Shown: positions 1-6,190 of the stretch, piece after piece
How the letters are laid out: the number at the start of each line of letters is the position of its first letter
How positions within the stretch are numbered: position 1 is the first letter of the stretch
Source of the DNA: CBDVAK01 sp965371945
GTDB lineage: Bacteria; Pseudomonadota; Gammaproteobacteria; Competibacterales; JAHEDQ01
Direction: 5' to 3'
Assembly (NCBI GenBank): GCA_965371945.1
Contig: CBDVAK010000102.1
Location: 1-11,110 of the forward strand
Length of the DNA: 11,110 nt
Notes under the pieces: generated by a model
Told to the model about the DNA's origin: nothing
The model's database searches: none
What the model saw: only the letters and a program-made list of their open reading frames with translations
Position numbers and translations under genes: made by a program

Positions 1-2
1 TA

Positions 3-209
3 GAAATTGCAATAGACCTGATAGAAGAAGACACACTCCCACTCTCTCCAATGCCGGGCAAATCCGGTACCAAAGGCATTAAGCGTCTGATACTCAAACG
101 GTTTCCGTATGACATAGTGGTTACCGAGAGTACATCTGAGGTTATTGTTATTGCAGTTGCTCATCATTCTAGAAAACCCGGTTACTGGCGGCAACGCATT
201 AGCCCCTAA
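3..209 (+). CDS. RelE/ParE-family type II toxin, C-terminal part (5' end outside window)
   Basis: An open frame enters from the left edge and runs 68 codons to TAA at 207-209; no start is visible, so this is the C-terminal part only. It contains FPYDIVV followed by a hydrophobic strand and AHHSRKPGYW, the usual end of the RelE/ParE superfamily (PF05016), small proteins that cleave mRNA at the ribosome or poison gyrase. An antitoxin gene would be expected close by, most likely to the left outside the window; none is seen in 210-435. The DNA here is more AT-rich than the genes that follow, which fits a mobile toxin-antitoxin module. RelE-like and ParE-like activities cannot be told apart from this fragment. 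Confidence 0.8.
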   Translation, partial: EIAIDLIEEDTLPLSPMPGKSGTKGIKRLILKRFPYDIVVTESTSEVIVIAVAHHSRKPGYWRQRISP

Positions 210-435
210 CGCTCTTGCTAACCGGCCAGTTGGACGTAGCAATGGGTCGGTTTTATCAAGCTGCTACAATGAGCGGTTGAAAACTTCAGTTGATGGAAAC
301 CGTTGTGGAACCAAGAAGCATGGCTCTCGAAAACAGACTGTAGATCATTGTCTTGTAGATATTGGTCAGAGGATGGAGATCCGCTGGTTTGAATCCGGCC
401 ACATCGGCTGCCAACACAGTATCGGGAACATGGCA

Positions 436-1185
436 ATGCTTGAGATTGAGAACTTTGGTGCGGTGCGCGAGTTGCGCCTGGCGAGACCGCCGGTCAACGC
501 CCTGAACATCGTCCTGCTGGACCAGCTCAGCGAGCAGATCGGGCAAGCGCGGATCGATGGGGTGACAGCGTTGGTGTTGTCTGGCTCGCCGGGTATGTTC
601 AGCGCGGGAATCGATGTACCCGAGTTGTTGCAGGCTGATCGTGACCAAGCCCGCGAATTCTGGCGCGCCTTGCTGGGTTGCTGTCGGGTCATTGCCGCCA
701 GCGAGATCCCGGTGATTGCAGCGATGACCGGTCACAGTCCCGCCGGCGGGACTGTGCTGGTGCTGTTTTGCGATTATCGGTTGATGGCGGAGGGTGAATA
801 CAAGCTCGGCCTCAACGAGGTCGAGGTGGGGTTGCCGGTGCCGCCATTCATCCTGGGCGCATACCGGTATCTGTTGGGACCACACCGAGCCTCCTGGCTG
901 GCGATGCGGGGACAGATGGTGGGGCCTGCGGAAGCCTTGCGGATCGGTCTGGTCGACGAGCTGTTGCCGTTGGCGGAGGTGGTGCCACGGGCCCTGGCAC
1001 TGGGCCAGGAGATCACCACGCTGGCGCCGATCGCAGCCGGGCTTACCCGACAACGGGCCAGGGCGGGATTGGTGGCATTGTTCGATGAGGCCGAGGGCGA
1101 AGTTGAGACGCTCACCGAAGCCTGGCTGGGCGCCGAAACGCAGACCCGGATGCGGGCATTGATGGCTCGTCTCGCCCAGCGCTAG
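436..1185 (+). CDS. enoyl-CoA hydratase/isomerase family protein, resembling 3,2-trans-enoyl-CoA isomerase
   Basis: This is a crotonase-fold protein of 249 aa. Residues near the N-terminus read RPPVNALN, followed by PGMFSAGID (oxyanion-hole strand), SPAGG and CDYRLMA, then GLNEVEVGLP. The pattern follows mitochondrial Delta3,Delta2-enoyl-CoA isomerase (ECI1: PAGG, CDYR, GLNE) more closely than hydratase. Of the two hydratase catalytic glutamates, the first position is Val107 and only the second is kept (Glu128), as in single-glutamate isomerases. The likely role is moving a cis/trans-3 double bond to trans-2 in beta-oxidation of unsaturated acyl-CoAs; this is inferred. ATG 436 is preferred because GGGA at 424-427 lies 8 nt upstream; ATG 430 in the same frame has only 2 nt of spacing. 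The open frame continues upstream to 145, but that part overlaps the toxin end and does not look like this family. The phosphotransferase start follows after 16 bp. Confidence 0.85.
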   Translation: MLEIENFGAVRELRLARPPVNALNIVLLDQLSEQIGQARIDGVTALVLSGSPGMFSAGIDVPELLQADRDQAREFWRALLGCCRVIAASEIPVIAAMTGHSPAGGTVLVLFCDYRLMAEGEYKLGLNEVEVGLPVPPFILGAYRYLLGPHRASWLAMRGQMVGPAEALRIGLVDELLPLAEVVPRALALGQEITTLAPIAAGLTRQRARAGLVALFDEAEGEVETLTEAWLGAETQTRMRALMARLAQR

Positions 1186-1201
1186 CCAAGGCCTTTTTCC
1201 G

Positions 1202-2224
1202 TTGCTGCTCCCGGCCACCCGTCCCGACCCGGAAATAGCCGATGCGCTGCAGCGCCTGGGGTTGCTGAACGGCAAGGAATCAGTGCACTGGCAGCCTTTG
1301 GCGGGTGGCGTGTCATCGGACATATGGCGGGTCGAGTGTGCCGGGCGGGTATTTTGCGTCAAGCGCGCGCTGGCCAAATTGCGGGTGGCCGCGGACTGGC
1401 GCGTGCCGGTGGAGCGCAGCCTGTATGAGGTGGCATGGTTCCGTGAGGCTGCCAGGGTGGTGCCAGAGGCGGTCCCCGTGATCCTGGGAGTGGACCACGG
1501 TACGGGTCTGTTTGCCATGGAGTACCTCGATCCCGCCCGATACACACCGTGGAAATCGGAACTCCGCCGCGGACGGGTGAACCCTGTTGCGGCGGCCCGG
1601 GTCGGGAATATACTGGTACGCATACACGCCGCCACCTCTGACAACACCGAGCTGGCCAGGCGTTTTGCCAGCGACGCCATCTTCGATGCGGTGCGGTTAC
1701 AACCCTATCTGGCGGCCACGGCTCAAGTTCATGCGGATGTGAGCGAGTGCCTGCTGCAGTTGATTCGGGACACCGCAAATACCAGACGGGTGCTGGTCCA
1801 CGGTGATGTCAGTCCCAAGAACATCATGATGGCCGACAGCAATCCGGTGTTTCTGGACGCCGAATGCGCCTGGTATGGCGACCCGGCATTTGACCTTGCG
1901 TTCTGTCTCAATCATTTGCTACTCAAGTGTCTGTGGGTGCCGGTGGCCAGGGTCGGGTTGCTGGCCAGCTTCGGCGCCCTGGCACAGGCTTATTTCGATG
2001 GTGTCGACTGGGAGCCGGTGGACACCCTGGATCGGCGTGTCGCGCGTCTTCTGCCAGGGTTGTTGCTGGCGCGCGTGGATGGCAAGTCACCGGTAGAATA
2101 TCTGGTCGACGAAAGCGACCGCGAGCGGGTACGGCGGTTTGCGAAATCGCTGTTGCGCCAACCGGCAGCCGGTGTCGGCGCGCTATGCGAAGCCTGGCAA
2201 CAGGAGCTTGCCGATGGTGGCTGA
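1202..2224 (+). CDS. APH-family small-molecule phosphotransferase
   Basis: This 340-aa protein has the aminoglycoside phosphotransferase/choline kinase fold (PF01636). The catalytic loop is HGDVSPKN at residues 200-207, with catalytic Asp202 and metal-binding Asn207. The DFG-equivalent aspartate is Asp219, and GDPAFDLAF follows at 226-234. The N-lobe has a glycine-rich stretch (PLAGGVSSD, about 32-40) and a candidate ATP-binding Lys in FCVKRAL. It transfers the ATP gamma-phosphate to a small hydroxylated substrate that cannot be named here; nothing points to antibiotic resistance. The start is uncertain: TTG 1202 is the first start-like codon in frame after a stop at 1160-1162, with AAGG at 1188-1191 as a weak ribosome site. 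It lies 16 bp after the isomerase-like gene and is probably co-transcribed with it. The stop codon TGA (2222-2224) touches the palindromic element. Confidence 0.8.
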   Translation: MLLPATRPDPEIADALQRLGLLNGKESVHWQPLAGGVSSDIWRVECAGRVFCVKRALAKLRVAADWRVPVERSLYEVAWFREAARVVPEAVPVILGVDHGTGLFAMEYLDPARYTPWKSELRRGRVNPVAAARVGNILVRIHAATSDNTELARRFASDAIFDAVRLQPYLAATAQVHADVSECLLQLIRDTANTRRVLVHGDVSPKNIMMADSNPVFLDAECAWYGDPAFDLAFCLNHLLLKCLWVPVARVGLLASFGALAQAYFDGVDWEPVDTLDRRVARLLPGLLLARVDGKSPVEYLVDESDRERVRRFAKSLLRQPAAGVGALCEAWQQELADGG

Positions 2225-2381
2225 GGCGATTTCTGTCAACAAAGTTACCAGCGTACTTGTCTTTTCGCCCGTCTTCGGCGTTGCGACAGCAGTCACATAG
2301 CCCTGCTATGTTCTTGCTGCCGCGCCTTGAAGACGAACGAAAATCCTACGCAATCTGGTAACTTTGTTTCGGCCAATCGCC
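2225..2381. repeat. 157-bp MITE-like imperfect palindrome, copy 1
   Basis: The whole segment is an inverted repeat centred exactly on 2303. The termini are GGCGATT (2225-2231) and AATCGCC (2375-2381). Inside them lies AACAAAGTTACCAG (2238-2251) and its complement (2355-2368), and the centre is CATAGC-CCT-GCTATG (2296-2310). The arms between these blocks pair imperfectly. It is flanked on both sides by TGA (2222-2224 and 2382-2384), which looks like a 3-bp target duplication. The right half recurs inverted at 11038-11110 with 68 of 73 bases identical, so it is a dispersed element. No transposase is present, so it would be non-autonomous. RNA from it would fold into a long hairpin, which could end or protect the upstream transcript. 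Confidence 0.8.
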
Positions 2382-2487
2382 TGAAAGCCGGACGTGCAGG
2401 TTTTCTCGACCGGGCTGACAGATGTGAGCCACCATGGTCGATCGTTACAGATCCAATCTTGTCAGGGCAGCAGACGAGGAGTTTCGT

Positions 2488-3132
2488 ATGTTCACATTCA
2501 AGACCCCAAAAGCGGATGCTGGTGATCAGTCACCGGGCAGCCCTCAAGCCGTTGCCGCGGCGGGCCGTCATTATGTAAACGGTCACCCGATACGCCCGCC
2601 TTTTCCCGCGGGAATGCAGCAGGCAGTGTTCGGGATGGGCTGCTTTTGGGGCGCGGAACGACGCTTCTGGGAACTGGAAGGTGTCTACACAACGGCGGTC
2701 GGCTATGCTGGCGGGGCGACACCCGATGCCAGTTATGAGGAAGTTTGCGGTGGCAGCACCGGGCATGCCGAAGTGGTGCTGGTGGTGTTCGACCCCACCG
2801 TGGTCGGCTACCAGGCGCTGTTGAAGGAGTTCTGGGAATCGCATGATCCCACCCAGGGAATGCGCCAGGGAAACGACGTCGGCAGCCAGTACCGCTCGGT
2901 CATCTATGCCGACGATGCTGATCAGTGCTCGGTGGCGCGGCATTCCCGTGATGCCTATCAGAGGCTGCTGAGTGAGGCCGGTTACGGGGCCATCACCACC
3001 GAAATAGATACGACGCCCCCATTCTACTACGCCGAACAATACCACCAGCAATATCTGGCCAAGAATCTCGGTGGCTATTGTGGTCTCGGTGGTACCGGTG
3101 TGAGTTGCCCCGCAGCTCTACTCAGCGATTGA
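2488..3132 (+). CDS. msrA: peptide-methionine (S)-S-oxide reductase MsrA
   Basis: MsrA reduces the S-epimer of methionine sulfoxide in proteins and free methionine, using thioredoxin, in the cytoplasm. The protein has 214 aa, close to the roughly 212 aa of the E. coli enzyme, and is of that subtype, with an N-terminal extension ending in VNGHPIRPPFPAGM. The nucleophilic Cys52 lies in MGCFWGAER. The resolving cysteines are Cys198 (GYCG) and Cys207 (VSCP), matching the three-cysteine mechanism. GTGHAE-like (GSTGHAEVV) and PFYYAEQYHQQYL blocks are also present. ATG 2488 is chosen because a strong GAGGAG site (2476-2481) lies 6 nt upstream, although the frame is open from 2434. No clear promoter was found in 2382-2487. 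Its last 11 bases overlap the end of phoR, transcribed towards it. No MsrB domain is fused. Confidence 0.95.
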   Translation: MFTFKTPKADAGDQSPGSPQAVAAAGRHYVNGHPIRPPFPAGMQQAVFGMGCFWGAERRFWELEGVYTTAVGYAGGATPDASYEEVCGGSTGHAEVVLVVFDPTVVGYQALLKEFWESHDPTQGMRQGNDVGSQYRSVIYADDADQCSVARHSRDAYQRLLSEAGYGAITTEIDTTPPFYYAEQYHQQYLAKNLGGYCGLGGTGVSCPAALLSD

Positions 3133-4555
3133 CGTCGGCAACCCGCTGGCGGGGCGGGGTGCCCGTAGCGGGTTTCAGAGGGCAATCGTGTCGGCGGGCT
3201 TCAGCCTGGTTCCGTTCCAGCGTCGTTACGCGACGCTGCGGGAAGCGGCAGGTAAAGGTGCTGCCGTGGCCGATTTCGCTGCGGATCTGCAGATCGGCAT
3301 CGTGGCGACTCAGTGCGTGTTTGACGATGGCCAGTCCGAGCCCGGTGCCACCGGCCTTGCGGGCCCGGCCGGGATCGACCCGATAGAACCGTTCGGTGAG
3401 CCGTGGAATATGGCGTGCCGCGATGCCTTCACCCGAATCGCTGACACTGATTTCCGCCCCCTGGCTGGTGCGCTGGCAACTGATACGCACATTTGCGCCC
3501 GGCGGCGTGTGCCGGATTGCATTGAAGACCAGGTTGGAAAATGCGCTGTACAGCTCCGAGGGTTCGCCTCGCAGCGCCAGTCGATGATCGGGTTCCAGGT
3601 GCAACTGGTGGTCTGCACTGGCGCTGAGTGCACGGGCCTCGTCGAGGATCGCTTCGAGCATTGGCGTGACCGCTACCACGGAGTCGTTGGGCGCTTGCCG
3701 CTCCATCTCCAGTCTTGACAGGGCGAGCAGGTCTGAAATCAGCGCATCCATGCGTGCCGCCTGCTGCTGCATCTGCCGCAGAGCGTGCTGTCGTTGCTCC
3801 TGGCTGGTGTCCTGGTCCACCAGCAGTTCCAGAAAACCCGCGATCACCGTCAGGGGAGTGCGCAACTCGTGAGAGACGCTGGCGATGAAGTCGCGGCGGG
3901 CCTGGTCGAGGTGATAAATACGGGTGATGTCGCGTGCCATCAGCAGGCGCTGGCGCTTTTTCTTGCCAAAGGGTCTGACCAGCAGTGACAGCATGATGCT
4001 GGCATCGGTTGGGCTCTGCAGTTCGATGGAATGATTGAAGTCGCCTTTGCGCAGGTACTCCTCCAGCAACGGGTCACGCACCAGTTCGGTGAGGCTGGCA
4101 CCCTGGTGCCGGGGGTAGTCGATGCCGATCAAGTTGGCTGCGGCCGGGTTGGCCCAGAGTATGTTCCAGCGCCGCCCCATCATCACAGCGGCATCCGGCA
4201 ACGCGGTGGTGGCATCCCGAAAACGGGCTTCCAGCCGGTAGGTACGCCGCTTGCGACGCCGGTTGCTGAGTCGCAGTGTCTCGAACCTGTCATACAGATA
4301 GGGCCAGATACCGGTACGCAGGCTGAGCGAGAATCCCTGTCCGGTTTCAACCGAGCGAGCGAGTCGCCACAGCCACCACGCATGCCAGCCGACAAAGGAG
4401 AGGGTCGCCAGTAGCATGACCAGCAGCGGTGCATGGCTCACATAGCCCAGCGTCGCGGTGACCACCAGCAGTATCAACAGACGCTGTGATTCCGTGGACA
4501 GTGCGGCTTTGAGGGTCGATGCGCGCGTAGTTCGATGCGGTGTCGTCTTGCTCAT
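3122..4555 (-). CDS. phoR: phosphate regulon sensor histidine kinase PhoR
   Basis: PhoR is the inner-membrane kinase/phosphatase that phosphorylates PhoB when phosphate is scarce, reading the state of the Pst transporter through PhoU. The protein has 477 aa. Two hydrophobic segments at about 25-40 and 43-63 form a short hairpin, with no large periplasmic sensor. A charged linker follows (RRRKRR near 100), then a PAS domain at about 110-210. The HisKA region has His229 in SVSHELRTP. The HATPase domain has an N-box (Asn345 in FNAIRHT), G1 DSGEGI (373-378), RFYR (389-392) and G2 GGTGLGLAI (402-410). The tail after 440 is basic, Pro-rich and unlike the core. ATG 4555 has AGAGG directly against it with no spacing, so translation initiation may be weak. 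It is the last gene of the operon, 41 bp after phoB. Confidence 0.95.
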   Translation of the reverse strand: MSKTTPHRTTRASTLKAALSTESQRLLILLVVTATLGYVSHAPLLVMLLATLSFVGWHAWWLWRLARSVETGQGFSLSLRTGIWPYLYDRFETLRLSNRRRKRRTYRLEARFRDATTALPDAAVMMGRRWNILWANPAAANLIGIDYPRHQGASLTELVRDPLLEEYLRKGDFNHSIELQSPTDASIMLSLLVRPFGKKKRQRLLMARDITRIYHLDQARRDFIASVSHELRTPLTVIAGFLELLVDQDTSQEQRQHALRQMQQQAARMDALISDLLALSRLEMERQAPNDSVVAVTPMLEAILDEARALSASADHQLHLEPDHRLALRGEPSELYSAFSNLVFNAIRHTPPGANVRISCQRTSQGAEISVSDSGEGIAARHIPRLTERFYRVDPGRARKAGGTGLGLAIVKHALSRHDADLQIRSEIGHGSTFTCRFPQRRVTTLERNQAEARRHDCPLKPATGTPPRQRVADVNR

Positions 4556-4582
4556 CCTCTGAGAATCAAAGATTGTGACAGG

Positions 4583-4598
4583 AGCCCGGGTTCGGGCT
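4583..4598 (-). promoter_or_regulatory. stem-loop between phoB and phoR
   Basis: A perfect 6-bp stem, AGCCCG (4583-4588) and CGGGCT (4593-4598), encloses a 4-nt loop. On the transcribed minus strand it begins within the phoB stop codon and is not followed by a U-run, so it is not a standard terminator. It may protect the 3' end of phoB mRNA or reduce read-through into phoR, giving less kinase than regulator. A lone Pho half-site (CTGTCAC on the minus strand, about 4575-4581) sits beside it without a second unit. Function is inferred. Confidence 0.45.
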
Positions 4599-5286
4599 AT
4601 TCATGAACCGAGAAGCGGTAGCCAGCACCACGTACAGTCTGCACCATCCACTGGTGGCCGGAAGGTTCCAGCGCCCGGCGCAACCTGCGCACATGGACAT
4701 CCACGGTACGCTCCTCGACATAGGCGAGTGTACCCCAGATCAGATCAATCAACTGCGAGCGGCTGTAGACCCGGTCCGGGTGGCTCATCAGAAATTGCAG
4801 CAGTCTGTATTCGGTTGGACCCAGTTTTACCGGTTTGCCGTCCGCTTGCACCCGGTGGCTGGTGGGGTCCAGACACAAGCCTTGCATTTCGATCGGTGCC
4901 GGTGGCGTGGCGCCCGCGGTCCTGCGTAGCAGGGCCTTGATTCTGGCCAGCAGTTCGCCCGGTGAGAACGGCTTGGCGATATAGTCATCGGCACCGGCAT
5001 CGAGTCCCTGCACCGTGTCGCCGTCACCGCTACGGGCGGTGAGCATGATAATCGGCAGTTCGCGGAAGCGGCTGTCAGCCCGCAACGATTTCGCCAGATC
5101 GAGGCCGCTGCGCCCCGGCAGCATCCAGTCGAGCAGGATCAAGGCCGGGGTGTGCCTGCCAATGAGTTCCAGAGCCTGTTCCGCGCTCTCGGCCTCGATG
5201 CAGGCGTAGCCGCCGCGCTGCAGCGCGAAACGGATCATGTCACGAATTGCAGGTTCGTCTTCGACGATCAGAATTCGGGTGGTCAT
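4597..5286 (-). CDS. phoB: phosphate regulon response regulator PhoB
   Basis: PhoB is the DNA-binding response regulator of the phosphate-starvation system, activated by PhoR. It has 229 aa, the same length as E. coli PhoB. The receiver domain covers about 1-122, with acidic pocket Asp10/Glu11, phospho-acceptor Asp53 in LLDWMLPG, Thr83 and Lys105 (AKPFSP). A winged-helix OmpR-type effector domain covers about 130-229 and contains the PhoB-typical DPTSHRV, GPTEYRLL, VDVHVRRLRRAL and VQTVRGAGYRFS blocks. The frame is open further upstream, but ATG 5286 gives the family length and N-terminus (TRILIVEDE). The ribosome site is weak. It follows the second pstB by 41 bp with no Pho box in that gap, so it depends on the operon promoter or an unseen internal one. 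Its product probably binds the Pho box upstream of pstS, closing a positive loop. Confidence 0.97.
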   Translation of the reverse strand: MTTRILIVEDEPAIRDMIRFALQRGGYACIEAESAEQALELIGRHTPALILLDWMLPGRSGLDLAKSLRADSRFRELPIIMLTARSGDGDTVQGLDAGADDYIAKPFSPGELLARIKALLRRTAGATPPAPIEMQGLCLDPTSHRVQADGKPVKLGPTEYRLLQFLMSHPDRVYSRSQLIDLIWGTLAYVEERTVDVHVRRLRRALEPSGHQWMVQTVRGAGYRFSVHE

Positions 5287-5327
5287 CGTGTCTGTTTTCC
5301 GCTCACCGGGTTTTGGGCCGCGCGCCG

Positions 5328-6131
5328 TCAGCCGTAGCGCCCCTCGATGTAGTCGGCGGTTTCCTGGTGTGAAGGGGTGACGAACATGTCGGCGGTGGCG
5401 CCGTGTTCGATCACCCGACCCATCAGCATGAACACGCATTCATCACTGGCGCGTCGCGCCTGTGCCATGTTGTGGGTGACGATCAATATCGAATAGCGAC
5501 CCCGCAGCTCCCACATCAGCTCTTCGACCGCCGCGGTGCCCTTGGGGTCGAGTGCCGAACACGGCTCATCCATCAGCAGCAGGCCGGGTTTGACCGGCAG
5601 CAAACGGGCGATACAGAGTTTTTGCTGTTCCTCCAGCGACAGTCCCGTGCCCTTGCGGTCGAGGCGATCCTTGACCTTGTCCCACAGCAGCACCTCGCGG
5701 AGGGCTTTCTCAACGATTTCTTCGCGTTCGCTGCGGTTGCCGATCCGATCGGCGTTGTGCAGGCGATGGCCGAACAGCACGTTGTCGCGAATCGAGATCG
5801 GCAGCGGGTTCGGTCTCTGGAACACCATGCCGACCTGCTTGCGGACCTGCACCAACTCGACCCCGGGGCCGTATACGTCCTCTCCGAAGACTTCGACGCT
5901 GCCCTCGATACGCACGTAGTCGAGACGCTCGTTGATGCGGTTGACGCTGCGCAGAAAGGTCGATTTCCCGCACCCGGAAGGGCCGATCATCGAGGTGATG
6001 ATGCCCTCGCGCACAGTCAGATCGATATCGTGGAGCGCCTGAAAAGTGCCGTACCAGAGATTGACCCCGGTGGCCTGTATGGCGATGTCCTGCGGTTGGT
6101 GGTCAAGTTGAGTCGCGGCACTGCTGCCCAT
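5328..6131 (-). CDS. pstB: phosphate ABC transporter ATPase PstB, second copy (degenerate signature motif)
   Basis: This 267-aa PstB-type nucleotide-binding subunit powers phosphate import through PstC/PstA at the inner membrane. Walker A is GPSGCGKST (50-58). The Q-loop is normal (Gln105 in MVFQRPNPLP), Walker B is LLLMDEP with Glu189, the D-loop is SALDP (192-196) and the switch is VTHNM with His220. The ABC signature, LSGGQQQRL in ordinary PstB, reads LSLEEQQKL (164-172), so both signature glycines are gone. This subunit can therefore supply the Walker side of an ATP site but not a normal signature side. Its partner, the PstB encoded just upstream, keeps LSGGQ. The start ATG 6131 has AGAGGA 7 nt upstream. 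A 59-bp gap separates it from that partner, and phoB follows after 41 bp. It is named by transporter context. Confidence 0.93.
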   Translation of the reverse strand: MGSSAATQLDHQPQDIAIQATGVNLWYGTFQALHDIDLTVREGIITSMIGPSGCGKSTFLRSVNRINERLDYVRIEGSVEVFGEDVYGPGVELVQVRKQVGMVFQRPNPLPISIRDNVLFGHRLHNADRIGNRSEREEIVEKALREVLLWDKVKDRLDRKGTGLSLEEQQKLCIARLLPVKPGLLLMDEPCSALDPKGTAAVEELMWELRGRYSILIVTHNMAQARRASDECVFMLMGRVIEHGATADMFVTPSHQETADYIEGRYG

Positions 6132-6190
6132 TGCTGTTTCCTCTGCAAGGCGTTTCGGCGCTTGAATGTTGGGTTCCGTGACGGCCGACG

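Noticed and set aside
201..290. Possible integron attC site after the toxin gene
   Set aside because: CCCTAAC at 204-210 does not fit RYYYAAC at its first base, and no matching GTTRRRY end with a cassette-type stem was found.
381..397. T-arm-like hairpin (GCTGG, TTTGAAT loop, CCGGC) suggesting a tRNA
   Set aside because: No matching acceptor stem, D-arm or anticodon arm could be placed upstream, and no CCA end follows at the right distance.
145..435. Upstream extension of the isomerase-like gene to 145
   Set aside because: It would overlap the toxin end in another frame and has no similarity to crotonases; the fold begins at about 436.
286..1680. Open frame of 464 codons on the minus strand across the isomerase and phosphotransferase
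   Set aside because: The sequence is unordered and spans a gene boundary, whereas both plus-strand genes have conserved catalytic motifs.
1927..2578. Small open frames running through the palindromic element (1927-2361 and 2327-2578)
   Set aside because: They extend out of other genes or across the repeat, have no ribosome site or domain, and are explained by the dispersed repeat.
5287..5439. Upstream extension of phoB by 51 codons
   Set aside because: It would overlap the end of pstB and adds residues unlike any PhoB N-terminus; ATG 5286 gives the exact family length.
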